From Stenotrophomonas sp. 169 (GTDB lineage Bacteria > Pseudomonadota > Gammaproteobacteria > Xanthomonadales > Xanthomonadaceae): a DNA stretch of 64,000 nucleotides. This document shows, one piece after another, positions 53,012-62,413 of the stretch. Within the stretch, counting starts at the first letter, position 1. Each line of letters begins with the position of its first letter. Under the pieces are notes generated by a model that made no database searches, was not told the DNA's origin, and was given only the letters and a program-made list of their open reading frames with translations. The stretch lies in the NCBI RefSeq assembly GCF_014621775.1, contig NZ_CP061204.1:2810501-2874500 (forward strand), read 5' to 3'. The position numbers were made by a program, and so were the translations under genes.

Positions 53012-55647
53012 CAGGGGGTATCTCCGGCGTTTATGTCAGGGTCCAGGCAGGACAACATCGCGTCCTGCAACTGCTGCCTGGCGGTTTCATCAAGGGGGAG
53101 GTCGTGCTCATCACTGATCACGAAGGTGTCTTCGGCGCGTTCGCCGAACGTGGCAATGCGTGCATCGTGCACACGCAGGCCTTGGTTGCGCAGCACGTGC
53201 GCCACGTCAGCCAGCAGGCCAGGGCGGTCCGGTGCCACCAGGCTGAAACGGGTTCCTGCCGCTTCGCCGGCCTCATCGCGGAACTCGATGCGCGGGGCGA
53301 AACGGAAGTGGCGAAGCTGACGGGGAATGGCCCGACGCGAGGGGCGCAACTGCGACAGATCGCCCGACAGCGCGTCGCGCAGGGCAACCTCCAGCCGCAG
53401 CGGGTCGCCATCGGCGTAGGTGTCGGCCGGATTGACTTCGAACGTATCGAAGATCGTGTCCGACGGGCCGTCCAGTACGCGCGCGCGGTGGATGCCGTAG
53501 CCCTTGCGGTCCAGCGTCATGACGATGGCCGCGAACAGACCGTCACGGTCGGGCGAATGCACGAACACTTCCAGTGCCGGGTCATCGACGCTGATCGGCC
53601 GCACCTTCACCAGCGTATGCCCCTGGCGCACGGGCACCAACGCGGCCGCCTGCCAGGCCAACTGTTCCGGGCGCAGGCGGATGAAGCTTTCATCGGGCAT
53701 CACCGCGAACTGGCGGTCGATGGTGGCATCGTCGTAGCCGTGCTCGCGCACCAGTTGGCGCACGGTATCGCGTGCTTCGGCAACCCGCTCGGCTGCTGGC
53801 AGCGGCGGCTCCAGGCCCTCGCGCAGCGCGCGACGGGTCGCGAAATACAGGTCGGCGAGCAGCCGGTCTTTCCACGCATTCCACAGCTTGGGGCTGGTGC
53901 CGGCGATATCCGCGCAGGTGAGCAGGTACAGATAATCCAGCCGCTCACGTGTAGCCACCAGGCTGGCAAAGCGATGGATGACTGCCGGGTCGGAGATGTC
54001 CTGCTTCTGCGCGGTCACCGACATGCGCAGGTGCTGCTCCACCAGCCACGCCACCAGATCGGTGTCCGCTGCACCCAGTTCGAGTGCCTGGCAGAACTGC
54101 CGTGCATCCACCGCACCGAGTTCGGAATGATCTCCGCCTCGACCTTTGGCGATGTCGTGGAACAGCCCGGCCAGCAGCAGGAGCTCCGGCCGCCGCAGAC
54201 GCGGCCACACTTCGTGGGCGATGGAGAACCGCTCCGCCGCGCGGCTGCTGGAAAATTCGCCGATGTTCCGCAGCACCATCAGGGTGTGCTGGTCCACGGT
54301 ATAGACATGGAACAGATCGAACTGCATCCGCCCGCTCACCTGCGCAAACGCGGGAATCCATTGCCCCAGTACGCCCAGCCGGGCCATGCGCGACAGCGTA
54401 TCCACCGGTCGTGGCTGGCGCAGCAGCGACAGGAACTGCTGGCGGGCGGCCTGGGTAGCCTGCTCGAAGCTGGGCAACTGCGGCAGGGCTTCTGCCAAGG
54501 CACGTGCAGTCAGTGAGTGCAGCCCGCGCACCTGCGCGTTGTTGGCCCAACTGGAAAACAGGGAGAAAATCGCGCTGATGTCATCGTCGGGCCAGTGTGC
54601 ATCATTGGCAGCCAGATAACCCCGGCGCAGCGAGAAGCCGACGGTCAGCGGCTCGGGCACGGCTTCGCCGTCGAACTGTTCTTCGAAGCGCTGCAGCAGC
54701 CGGTCGCTGATCCGGCGCACCACCGACGCGGCGCGGTAGAAGCCCTGCATCATCTTCTCGACGCCCAGGCTTTCGATGTCGTCGGCGAAGCCCAGGCGCG
54801 CGGCCAACGTTTTCTGGTAGTCGAAACGCAGGCGCTCTTCGGGCCGGCCGGCGACCAGGTGCAGGCCGTAACGCAGCCCGGCCAGCACGCCGCGTTCGCG
54901 GTGCAGCGCAGCAGCCTCGTCGGCGCCCAGATGACCCAAGCCGACCAGCGCTTCCAGGTCACGTACGCCAAACGCACGAAGCGCCATCCAGCCCAGCGTA
55001 TTGAGATCACGCAGCCCGCCCGGTCCGTCCTTCAGATCCGGCTCCAGGTTATCGGCGGTATCGCCAAAGCGCGCATGACGCGTGCGCAGCTCGTCCAGCT
55101 TGGCCAGGAAGAAGGCGCGTGGCGGCCACAAGGTGCCATCATTCATCGCCTGCCGCAGCGCGCGTCGCGCGGCATCGCCGGCCACCAGCGGGCGGGCTTC
55201 GATCAGTGCCGTCAGCACGGTCTGGTCGGCCGCGGCCTCACGGCATTGCTGCAGCGAACGCACCGCATGGCTGACCGGCAGCCCACAATCCCACAACAGG
55301 GCGAACAGCCGTGACAGACCGCCTTCTGCCGCGTGCTGCGCGCTGGTTTCGCCCAGCACGAGCACATCGACGTCAGAACGCGGGAACAATTCGCCGCGCC
55401 CATAGCCGCCCACGGCGAACATCGCCAATGCATCGCCGGGCGGCATGCAGCGCTGCCACGCCAGGCGGATCAGGTGGTCCGCCGCGCGCGCGCGCAGCGC
55501 AAGCAAGCGCTCGATGCGATCACCCTGGTCGAAACGCCGATGCAGCCGCGCATCGGCCTGCTGCAGCGCCTGACGCGCCGCAGCGGCCCAGTCGGCATCC
55601 GGAGCAGAGTCTGCCGGCGCGTCCAGCATCGAACCCGCCGGCAACAT
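53011..55647 (-). CDS. glnD: PII uridylyltransferase/uridylyl-removing enzyme
   Basis: An 878-residue nitrogen sensor. The nucleotidyltransferase domain has [19 protein letters not shown] (residues ~80-98). The HD hydrolase domain has [20 protein letters not shown] (~residue 480), and two C-terminal ACT domains ([19 protein letters not shown] in the second) bind glutamine. It uridylylates PII when nitrogen is scarce. It starts 2 bp after map and overlaps dapD. Homology begins near residue 17, so internal start codons are possible. Confidence 0.95.
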   Translation of the reverse strand: MLPAGSMLDAPADSAPDADWAAAARQALQQADARLHRRFDQGDRIERLLALRARAADHLIRLAWQRCMPPGDALAMFAVGGYGRGELFPRSDVDVLVLGETSAQHAAEGGLSRLFALLWDCGLPVSHAVRSLQQCREAAADQTVLTALIEARPLVAGDAARRALRQAMNDGTLWPPRAFFLAKLDELRTRHARFGDTADNLEPDLKDGPGGLRDLNTLGWMALRAFGVRDLEALVGLGHLGADEAAALHRERGVLAGLRYGLHLVAGRPEERLRFDYQKTLAARLGFADDIESLGVEKMMQGFYRAASVVRRISDRLLQRFEEQFDGEAVPEPLTVGFSLRRGYLAANDAHWPDDDISAIFSLFSSWANNAQVRGLHSLTARALAEALPQLPSFEQATQAARQQFLSLLRQPRPVDTLSRMARLGVLGQWIPAFAQVSGRMQFDLFHVYTVDQHTLMVLRNIGEFSSSRAAERFSIAHEVWPRLRRPELLLLAGLFHDIAKGRGGDHSELGAVDARQFCQALELGAADTDLVAWLVEQHLRMSVTAQKQDISDPAVIHRFASLVATRERLDYLYLLTCADIAGTSPKLWNAWKDRLLADLYFATRRALREGLEPPLPAAERVAEARDTVRQLVREHGYDDATIDRQFAVMPDESFIRLRPEQLAWQAAALVPVRQGHTLVKVRPISVDDPALEVFVHSPDRDGLFAAIVMTLDRKGYGIHRARVLDGPSDTIFDTFEVNPADTYADGDPLRLEVALRDALSGDLSQLRPSRRAIPRQLRHFRFAPRIEFRDEAGEAAGTRFSLVAPDRPGLLADVAHVLRNQGLRVHDARIATFGERAEDTFVISDEHDLPLDETARQQLQDAMLSCLDPDINAGDTP

Positions 55648-55649
55648 CG

Positions 55650-56426
55650 TCAGGCGACCTGCGATTCGCCGGGGGACAGGGTCAGTACGTCAACACCGGT
55701 CTCGGTGACCGCGACCATGTGTTCCCACTGCGCCGACAGCTTGCGATCCTTGGTCACCACGGTCCAGCCATCGGGCAGCACCTTGTTGTAGCGGGTGCCC
55801 TCGTTGATCATCGGTTCGATGGTGAAGGTCATGCCCGGCTGCAGCACCAGGCCCTGGCCGGGGCGGCCGTAGTGCACCACCTGCGGCTCATCGTGGTAGA
55901 CCTTGCCGATGCCGTGGCCGCAGTACTCGCGCACCACGCTGAAGCGCTCGCCCTCGGCATAGCTCTGGATCGCATGGCCGATGTCACCCAGCGTTGCGCC
56001 CGGCTTCACTGCACGGATGCCGCGCCACATGGCTTCATAGGTCGCATCGACCAGGCGCTTGGCCATGACCGACGGCGTACCGACGTAATACATGCGGCTG
56101 GTATCGCCGTGCCAGCCGTCCTTGATCACCGTGACGTCGATGTTGACGATGTCGCCGTCCTTCAACACCTTCGCTTCGCTCGGGATGCCGTGGCAGATCA
56201 CGTTGTTCACCGAGGTGCACACGCTCTTCGGGAAGCCACGATAGCCGACGTTGGCCGGCACGGTCTTCTGCACGTTGACGATGTGATCATGGCAGATGCG
56301 GTCCAGCTCTTCGGTGGTGACACCGGGCTTGACGAAGGGCGTGACGATGTCCAGCACCTCACTGGCCAGACGGCCAGCCTCACGCATCAGTTCGATTTCC
56401 TGGGGGGTTTTCAGATTTACGCTCAT
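55650..56426 (-). CDS. map: type I methionine aminopeptidase
   Basis: A 258-residue dimetal enzyme that removes initiator Met. Metal ligands are seen in NIDVTVIKDGWHGDTSRMYY (two Asp), GHGIGKVYHDEPQV (His), TIEPMIN (Glu) and SAQWEHMVAVTE (Glu). ATG 56426 (MSVNLKTPQEI) is chosen; ATG 56435 adds three residues. In E. coli and many others map is divergent from rpsB-tsf with nothing between; here a pilus cluster lies in that gap. Confidence 0.95.
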   Translation of the reverse strand: MSVNLKTPQEIELMREAGRLASEVLDIVTPFVKPGVTTEELDRICHDHIVNVQKTVPANVGYRGFPKSVCTSVNNVICHGIPSEAKVLKDGDIVNIDVTVIKDGWHGDTSRMYYVGTPSVMAKRLVDATYEAMWRGIRAVKPGATLGDIGHAIQSYAEGERFSVVREYCGHGIGKVYHDEPQVVHYGRPGQGLVLQPGMTFTIEPMINEGTRYNKVLPDGWTVVTKDRKLSAQWEHMVAVTETGVDVLTLSPGESQVA

Positions 56427-56619
56427 GGGGACCATTATCGCCGATCCGGCGCCGATGCTGAACGGGTTCCTGCACGGACCGACAGCGAAGGTTTGGCCTC
56501 GCGGCTCGCTGCCGATGGGTCAAAAGTGTGACGTAGGTCTGAATGCGCTCACTTCGCGCCCACGACGGCTTGTTATAAACGACATGTAACAACGCGTTCG
56601 ACTGCATCGCCCCGGTTCA

Positions 56620-56635
56620 GGACCCTGAAGGGTCC
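56620..56635 (+). promoter_or_regulatory. hairpin directly before the pilin Shine-Dalgarno
   Basis: GGACCCT-ga-AGGGTCC is a perfect 7-bp inverted repeat touching the AAGGAG ribosome-binding site of the pilin gene. It could modulate translation or protect the 5' end of the mRNA. Confidence 0.5.
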
Positions 56636-56650
56636 AAGGAGATCCCGCCC

Positions 56651-57193
56651 ATGCGCTCTACTCGTAGTTTCGGCCGTCTCGCCCTCAGTGGCCTGACCCT
56701 CTGCCTCGCAGCTGCGGCCCTGCCCGCCCTCGCGCAGAACAGCGTCACGTTCAATGTGCGTATCGCCATCACGACGTCGTGCACCATTGCCGCGGCCGCC
56801 CCTACCGACGTCGATTTCGGCACGGTAGCGTCCACGGCCACCGCACCGGTGCTGGCCCAAGGCACCATCACCGCGCAGTGCTCCGCGCTGACGCCGTACT
56901 CGATCGCCCTGAACGCCGGCAGCAACGCCGCGACCGCCGGTGATGTCACCACACGCCGCATGCGCAACGTCGATGCAGGCGTGACCACCAACAACTTCGT
57001 CGGCTATCAGCTGTACCAGGACGCGGGACGCACCAACGTCTGGGGCGCTACGACGGCCACCAACACCGTTGCCGCAGTGGGCACGGGCCTGCCACAGGCC
57101 TACAACGTGTACGGCCGCGTGCTCAATCCCAGCGTGAACAACGCCGCGGCCGGTTCCTACCTGGATACGGTCACCGCCACGATCACCTACTGA
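56651..57193 (+). CDS. spore-coat-U-domain major pilin (CsuA/B-like)
   Basis: A 180-residue secreted subunit of an archaic (sigma) chaperone-usher pilus. The signal peptide is cleaved after ALAQ, and a single SCPU beta-sandwich follows: FNVRIAITTSCTI, VDFGTV, ITAQCSALTPYSIALNAG, RRMRNVDAGVTTNNFVGYQL, and the conserved ending YLDTVTATITY. The two Cys form the usual disulfide. Donor-strand exchange with the chaperone and then the next subunit builds the fibre. It heads a six-gene cluster with strong Shine-Dalgarno AAGGAG. Confidence 0.88.
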   Translation: MRSTRSFGRLALSGLTLCLAAAALPALAQNSVTFNVRIAITTSCTIAAAAPTDVDFGTVASTATAPVLAQGTITAQCSALTPYSIALNAGSNAATAGDVTTRRMRNVDAGVTTNNFVGYQLYQDAGRTNVWGATTATNTVAAVGTGLPQAYNVYGRVLNPSVNNAAAGSYLDTVTATITY

Positions 57194-57207
57194 AGAGGGT
57201 GATCGCG

Positions 57208-57945
57208 ATGGTCATTGAACGATGCCGATGGCACACCATCGGCCTGGCGGCGCTGTGCGCGCTGCTTATCCCGCTCGACGCGCTTGCCGCCAGCCTGCAG
57301 GTGGCGCCCACGCGGATCGAGCTGCGCCCGGGCCAGACCAGCGAGGCGCTGTGGCTGACCAATACCGGCACGGCCCCCATGCAGGTGCAGGTGCGCGTCT
57401 TCCAGTGGCTACAGTCCGACGGACAGGACCAGTTGCTCGAAACGCGGGATATCCAGCCCAGCCCCCCGGTGCATGACATCGCCGCGGGACAGCAGCAGCT
57501 GGTGCGGCTGGTGCGCATGGGAGAAACGGATGAGACGCGCCAGCGCGCGTACCGGGTGGTCGTTGACGAACTCCCCCGCTTGGATCCGGATGCCAAGGGC
57601 ATGCAGTTCGTGCTGCGCTATTCCGTCCCCCTGTTCCTGCAGCCGGCTGACGCCGCCAAGCTGCAGCCCCGGCTGAGCGCGCGCCCCCTCCCCATGGCCG
57701 ATGGCAGCCCGGGTATCGAGGTACGCAACGAGGGGGATGGCCATGCCCAGCTGGCCGACGTGGCGCTGGGTGATCCACGGCGCCCCCGGATCGTACGGCC
57801 GGGCCTGGTGGGCTATGTCCTGCCCGGTCAGGTCATGCACTGGACACTGGACACCGCCTCCCTGCCGGAAGCGGCCTCGTTCTCGGCGAAGATAAATGGC
57901 GAACCGGCGCAGACGCCGCTGCCTGCGACGGCACCGGCTCGCTGA
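57208..57945 (+). CDS. periplasmic pilus chaperone (PapD-like, CsuC type)
   Basis: A 245-residue exported chaperone of two Ig-like domains. The signal is cleaved after LDALA, then LQVAPTRIELRPGQTSEALWLTN, with the edge strand G1 (MQFVLRYSVPLFLQPA) that completes the pilin fold and RAYRVVVDELP with the basic anchor residues. ATG 57208 has GAAGAGGG eight bases upstream; GTG 57199 is alternative. It lies 14 bp after the pilin. Confidence 0.88.
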   Translation: MVIERCRWHTIGLAALCALLIPLDALAASLQVAPTRIELRPGQTSEALWLTNTGTAPMQVQVRVFQWLQSDGQDQLLETRDIQPSPPVHDIAAGQQQLVRLVRMGETDETRQRAYRVVVDELPRLDPDAKGMQFVLRYSVPLFLQPADAAKLQPRLSARPLPMADGSPGIEVRNEGDGHAQLADVALGDPRRPRIVRPGLVGYVLPGQVMHWTLDTASLPEAASFSAKINGEPAQTPLPATAPAR

Positions 57946-57952
57946 GGCCGCC

Positions 57953-60307
57953 ATGCGCATCCTGCTCGGCCTGGTGCCGGCGAGCGCCCACGCCGCCGAC
58001 GTGGTCGCCACCGGCGCCATGCCGGACGCGCTGTTGCCGCCTCCCACCCCGCTCACCGCCAGCCAGTCGCTGTACCTGGAGGTCAGCCTGAACCAGGCAC
58101 CTCGCGGCCTGCTGCCCTTCACCGACGACCACGGGCGACTGCAGGCCAGTCCCCAGGTGCTGCGCCAGCTCGGCTTTCCCGCGCGCGGTGATGCACCGGT
58201 CTATCTGGACCAGTTGATGGGCGTACAGGTGCGTTATGACGCGCGCATGCAGACGCTCGCGCTGGATGCGCCGCTGGACGCGTTGCAGTTGCCCACCACG
58301 GCAGTGGGCGCACGCCCGGCGGACATTCCCGTGGCCAGCTCCAGCCCCGGCGTCCTGCTCAATTACGATCTCTACGGCACGCACGTGGCAGATCTGTCCA
58401 GCCTGGCGCTGACATCGGAAGTACGTCTGTTCGGCATCGGCCGTGGCACGTTGTCCAACCTTGCCCTGCAGCGCAGGTTCCAGGACGGTGACGCGCGACG
58501 TTGGCGCAGCGACAGCGTGCGCCTGGACACACGTTGGACCCTGGATTTCCCGCAGCAGGCGGTCACGCTGGAAGTCGGCGATTTTTACAGCGGCTTTCTC
58601 GACTGGAGTCGTCCGGTGCGCATGGGCGGATTGCAGATCGGGCGCAACTACGGCCTGCAGCCCTACCGCGTGTTATCGCCGACGCCCAGCTTCCTTGGCC
58701 AGGCCGTGGTGCCCAGCAACGTCGAGCTGTACGTGGACGGGCTGCGCCAATACAGCGGGGCCGTGCCGGTAGGCCCGTTCCAGCTGGCGACGCAGCCGGG
58801 CATCAGCGGCACCGGCACCGCGCAGGTGGTCATCACGGATGCGTTCGGACGCACGCGCACCGTGGACTTCGATTTCTATGGCACCCAGCAACTGCTGGCG
58901 CGGGGCCTGACCGACTGGTCAGTGGGCGTGGGCCGTCTGCGCGAAGACTACGGGGTGCGTTCTTTCGCCTACGACAACCGCACCCTGGCCAGCGCGACCT
59001 GGCGGCATGGCGTCAGCGACCGGTTCACCGCCGAAGCCCATGCCGAGGCCGGTGGCGGGCTGCGCACGGCCGGGGTGGGCGGCGGCTGGCTGGCAGGTCG
59101 CGCCGGGGTGGTCACCCTGGCCTATGCACGCAGCGCGCTGGGGGCGCTGGAGGGCGGGCAGTACTCGGTGGGCTACAACTGGAACAACCGGCGCTACAAC
59201 CTCAACCTGCTCAGTCGCCGCACCCACGGCGATTACCGCGACCTGGGCGCGCTGCAGGACAGCCTGCCAGCGGACATCACCGAGCAGGCCACGTTCGGCG
59301 TCAGCCTGGACCGGCTGGGTGCGTTCAGTGCCAGCTACCTGCGCTTGCGCCAGGCGGAAGGCCAGGACGACCGCTACGCCAGCGTGTTCTGGTCGCGCAC
59401 CTTCGCCCAGCGCTGGTCGGCCTATGTGTCGGTGAATCAGAACCTGAGCGACGGCGGCGACCGCAGCATCTACGCCTCGCTGGCGACGACCTTGGGGCGT
59501 GACCGACAAGCCAGCGCCGCCGTGCAGCACAACGGGGGCGACGCGCTGTACAGCGTGGACGTCTCGCAACCCGTGCCCGGCGACGGGGGTGGCAATGGCA
59601 TGGGCTGGCGCGTGCAGGCGCGCCAGGGTGACCGCGGCACCGGCGGGCTCGCAGAGGCCGGCTGGCTGACCCCGACCGGCCGCTACGCGCTGGGGGCGGT
59701 GCATGAGGGCGGCAGCACCTATGGCTACGCCAACGCCGGTGGCGCGCTGGTGTGGATGGGCGGCCACCTGTTCGCCGCGCGCGAGGTCAACGATGCCTTC
59801 GCGGTGGTGTCCACGGGGGGCATCGAAGGCGTGCCCGTGCGGCTGGAAAACCGTCCCGTCGGCATCACCAACCGACGCGGCCTGCTGCTGGTCAGCCCGC
59901 TGCTGTCCTGGCAGCGCAACCGCCTGTCCATCGATACCCTGGGCCTGCCGGCAGACATCGCCGCCGAGCGCGTGGACGATTGGGTGACGCCGAGCCAGGG
60001 CGCCGGACTGGGCGTGAGCTTCGGATTGCGGCGCAGTCGCGCGGCGCAGCTGGTCGTGCACGATGTCGCCGGGCAACCGCTGCCCGCAGGGAGCGTGGCG
60101 CGGTTTGGCGACCAGGGTGACGCCGTGGTCGGCTATGACGGCGCGCTGTACATCCAGGACCTGCCCAGCAACGGCAGGTTGGACATCGCCACCAGCGAAG
60201 GACGCTGCGTGCTTGCCGTACCGCCCCTCCCGGTGGCAGCCGACGGTGCCATTCCACGCCTCGGCCCGCTTGTCTGCCAGCCGGTGGCCGACGGGGACGT
60301 GCAATGA
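57953..60307 (+). CDS. outer-membrane usher (FimD/CsuD family)
   Basis: A 784-residue usher. A short signal (MRILLGLVPASAHAA) is followed by the N-terminal chaperone-binding domain (LYLEVSLNQAP, GLLPF), a 24-stranded barrel with the plug region (VPSNVELYVDGLRQYSG, VVITDAFGRTRTVDFDFYG) and C-terminal domains. Its size is typical of ushers of archaic SCPU systems, which are shorter than FimD. ATG 57953 has GAGG at 57943 overlapping the chaperone stop; the frame open to 57896 lacks a signal. It overlaps the tip gene by 4 bp. Confidence 0.88.
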   Translation: MRILLGLVPASAHAADVVATGAMPDALLPPPTPLTASQSLYLEVSLNQAPRGLLPFTDDHGRLQASPQVLRQLGFPARGDAPVYLDQLMGVQVRYDARMQTLALDAPLDALQLPTTAVGARPADIPVASSSPGVLLNYDLYGTHVADLSSLALTSEVRLFGIGRGTLSNLALQRRFQDGDARRWRSDSVRLDTRWTLDFPQQAVTLEVGDFYSGFLDWSRPVRMGGLQIGRNYGLQPYRVLSPTPSFLGQAVVPSNVELYVDGLRQYSGAVPVGPFQLATQPGISGTGTAQVVITDAFGRTRTVDFDFYGTQQLLARGLTDWSVGVGRLREDYGVRSFAYDNRTLASATWRHGVSDRFTAEAHAEAGGGLRTAGVGGGWLAGRAGVVTLAYARSALGALEGGQYSVGYNWNNRRYNLNLLSRRTHGDYRDLGALQDSLPADITEQATFGVSLDRLGAFSASYLRLRQAEGQDDRYASVFWSRTFAQRWSAYVSVNQNLSDGGDRSIYASLATTLGRDRQASAAVQHNGGDALYSVDVSQPVPGDGGGNGMGWRVQARQGDRGTGGLAEAGWLTPTGRYALGAVHEGGSTYGYANAGGALVWMGGHLFAAREVNDAFAVVSTGGIEGVPVRLENRPVGITNRRGLLLVSPLLSWQRNRLSIDTLGLPADIAAERVDDWVTPSQGAGLGVSFGLRRSRAAQLVVHDVAGQPLPAGSVARFGDQGDAVVGYDGALYIQDLPSNGRLDIATSEGRCVLAVPPLPVAADGAIPRLGPLVCQPVADGDVQ

Positions 60308-61338
60308 ACCGCATGGGGCTGCCCGGCATCCTGATGCTGCTCATGCTGTTGGCCTGGCCGCGTGCTGCCCACGCCGACACGACATGCACCGCCACCGCCA
60401 CAGCCGTGGCCTTCGGTAATGTGGGCAACATGGCGGGCTCGCCCACGCCCGCCAGCATGGGCATCAGCATCACGTGTGCCACCAGCGGACTGACCCTGCT
60501 GGCCAATGTCCGTGTGCGCCTGTGCGTGGGCATCGGCAGCGGCAGCGCCGGCACCACCCTTCTGCCAACCCGGCAACTGGCCAATGCCAGCGGCGATACG
60601 CTGGCGTTCCAGCTGTACACCGACGCGGCGCACCAGGTTCCGTGGGGCCTGTTGCAGGGAGGTGCGCCGCCCGCGCAGGACCTGCAGATCAGCTACTCCG
60701 CCCCCCTGCTCGGCGGCAGCACCACCACATCCACCACCGTGTACGGCCTTGTCCCCGCCAACCAGTCGTTGGCCACGGGCACCTACAGCAGCAGCTTCAA
60801 CCAGGCCAATGTCACCTTGACCTATGCCTACAACGAAGTAGTCATCGGCACACCGACCATGCCGGCCAGCTGCACCGCCCCGGCCGCCACCAACCGCAAG
60901 ACCGCCATCAACAGCTTTCCTTTCACCGCCACCGCCACGGTGCTGCCCCAGTGCGGCAGCTATCTGGTGACCGACATGGATTTCGGCAGCGCGGCAGGAC
61001 GCATCGGCAGCGCCATCGACCAGACCGCCCAGCTGACCCTCACCTGCGTGCGCCGCACGCCGTTCAACGTCTCCCTGGACAACGGCCTGTACGCATCCGC
61101 AGGCACGCGCCGGATGCGCCATGCCACCAGCAGCACCGCCTTCATTCCCTACGAGCTGTACCGCAATGCCGCGCGTACCCAGCGCTGGGGCAACGCGATC
61201 GGTACCGATACCGTCGCCGGCACCGGCACCGGCGTTGCCCAGCAGATCACCATCCACGGACGTGCCCCCGCCACCAGCGGCGCCCTACCGGCGGCCGGCA
61301 ACTACAGTGATCGGATAACGGTGACCATCACCTACTGA
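60304..61338 (+). CDS. two-domain SCPU tip subunit (CsuE-like adhesin)
   Basis: A 344-residue exported protein with signal cleavage after AAHA and two spore-coat-U domains. The second (from ~residue 205) closely resembles the major pilin (MDFGSAAGRIGSAIDQTAQL, TRRMRHATSSTAFIPYELYR, ending YSDRITVTITY). The first is more divergent and hydrophobic. In archaic pili the two-domain subunit sits at the tip and its N-terminal domain binds surfaces. It is coupled to the usher by ATGA. Confidence 0.86.
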   Translation: MNRMGLPGILMLLMLLAWPRAAHADTTCTATATAVAFGNVGNMAGSPTPASMGISITCATSGLTLLANVRVRLCVGIGSGSAGTTLLPTRQLANASGDTLAFQLYTDAAHQVPWGLLQGGAPPAQDLQISYSAPLLGGSTTTSTTVYGLVPANQSLATGTYSSSFNQANVTLTYAYNEVVIGTPTMPASCTAPAATNRKTAINSFPFTATATVLPQCGSYLVTDMDFGSAAGRIGSAIDQTAQLTLTCVRRTPFNVSLDNGLYASAGTRRMRHATSSTAFIPYELYRNAARTQRWGNAIGTDTVAGTGTGVAQQITIHGRAPATSGALPAAGNYSDRITVTITY

Positions 61339-61376
61339 TCAACCGTCCTCGTTGCGGGTTAAAGCGCGCTCTGTCA

Positions 61377-61404
61377 CAGCCGATATCCCGTCAGGTATCG
61401 GCTG
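61377..61404 (+). promoter_or_regulatory. hairpin directly before the Shine-Dalgarno of the mini-pilin gene
   Basis: CAGCCGATA-tcccgtcagg-TATCGGCTG is a perfect 9-bp inverted repeat, followed at once by CAGGAG. The same placement is seen before the major pilin. Confidence 0.5.
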
Positions 61405-61417
61405 CAGGAGAACGAGG

Positions 61418-61702
61418 ATGGGTCATCACACAGGGCGGGGCCTCCTGGCCGCCATGGCCGTCCTGTACGCAGCCGGCGCTGGCGCTTCGGCGTCGGACAC
61501 GCTGCGCCTGCGCATGCAGATCGTGGAAAGCTGCACCGATCCCGCACCGGCCCGGACGGCCCCGACCGACAGCCGCGTGCAGTGCAGCGCGCCGCACCGG
61601 CGCGGCGAACCGGCGCGCTTCCCCGCACAGCTGCAACGCCTCGCACCGCCACAGCGCCCCGGCGAACGCAGCGAGCGCGGCGCGGACACGGTGGTGTTCT
61701 GA
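61418..61702 (+). CDS. small exported pilin-like protein (truncated SCPU domain)
   Basis: A 94-residue protein with a signal peptide (GLLAAMAVLYAAGAGASA). Its mature start LRLRMQIVESCTD and the later PTDSRVQCSAP mirror the major pilin segments FNVRIAITTSCTI, PTDVDF and ITAQCSA, keeping both cysteines. The rest of the sandwich is missing, and the C-terminus is Pro/Arg-rich. It may be a decayed pilin or a short specialised subunit. ATG 61418 has CAGGAG eight bases upstream; its stop overlaps the next gene (TGATG), which argues that it is translated. Confidence 0.6.
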   Translation: MGHHTGRGLLAAMAVLYAAGAGASASDTLRLRMQIVESCTDPAPARTAPTDSRVQCSAPHRRGEPARFPAQLQRLAPPQRPGERSERGADTVVF

Positions 61703-62412
61703 TGCGGCAGCGCGTGCCCGTTGCCGCCACCCTCGCCTTGTTGGCAGCGACCGGCGTTGCGCCGCGCACCCTGGCACTGGAACTTCAACCGACCACGCTG
61801 CAGCTGGCACAGGGGCAGGCCCAGGGGGAACTCTGGCTGGGCAACCCCGGCCCTGAGCCGTGGGCCGGCCGGATCCAGATCCTGCACTGGGTGCAGACCG
61901 AAGGACGCGATGCCCTGCAGCCAAGCGCGGACGTGGTCGCCAGCCCTGCCCTGCCACGCCTCCCGGGTGGCACGCGCCAACGTATCCGGCTGGTGCTGCC
62001 ACACCCCCTTCCCGCAGGCGCCGAACGCGCGTATCGCGTGCTGGTGGAACCCACCGACCTGCGGCTGCCCCGGTACTCACTGCCCTTGTTCATCACACCT
62101 GCGGGGCCGACTGGCAAGGCGACCCTGCAGGCAGGCGTGCAACGTCGCACCGCGGACGCCTCCTGCCTGTATCTGCATAATGCGGACCTGCGCAGGGCGC
62201 GGCTGGCCGATCTGGCTTTCGTTGATCGCGACGGCGGGATCCAGGTGTTGCAGTCCGGGCTGGCCGGCTATGTACTGCCCGGCGCCTCGGTGTGCTGGGA
62301 CCTGCCACAGCGGGCTGACCACTATGCAGGCGGGCGGTTCCAGGCCCGACGCGATGGCGCCGATAGCGGGCTCCTTGCCGAGATTGCAGTGGCCGCCAGC
62401 AGCGGGCTATAA
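61702..62412 (+). CDS. second periplasmic pilus chaperone (divergent PapD-like)
   Basis: A 236-residue exported protein: signal cleavage after TLA, then LELQPTTLQLAQGQAQGELWL, RAYRVLVEPTDLRLPRYSLP with the G1-like strand, and LAGYVLPGASVCWDLP near the end (matching VGYVLPGQVMHWTLD of the first chaperone). Two cysteines in domain 2 are extra. It may serve the mini-pilin or tip. Its TAA stop lies inside the -10 box of the rpsB promoter. Confidence 0.82.
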   Translation: MRQRVPVAATLALLAATGVAPRTLALELQPTTLQLAQGQAQGELWLGNPGPEPWAGRIQILHWVQTEGRDALQPSADVVASPALPRLPGGTRQRIRLVLPHPLPAGAERAYRVLVEPTDLRLPRYSLPLFITPAGPTGKATLQAGVQRRTADASCLYLHNADLRRARLADLAFVDRDGGIQVLQSGLAGYVLPGASVCWDLPQRADHYAGGRFQARRDGADSGLLAEIAVAASSGL

Positions 62413-62413
62413 T
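62384..62413 (+). promoter_or_regulatory. rpsB promoter overlapping the end of the pilus cluster
   Basis: TTGCAG (62384-62389), an 18-bp spacer and TATAAT (62408-62413) form a strong sigma-70 promoter. The -10 contains the stop codon of the chaperone gene. About 230 nt of untranslated leader follow before rpsB. Confidence 0.7.

Noticed and set aside
56529..56546. Clp/CRP-type site (TGTGA-N6-TCACA) before the pilin gene
   Set aside because: Only the left half TGTGA is present; the right half (TCTGA) is too poor a match to support a site.
56651..62412. Prophage or transposon origin of the pilus cluster
   Set aside because: No transposase, integrase, terminal inverted repeats or direct repeats are visible at the borders, and base composition matches the surroundings.
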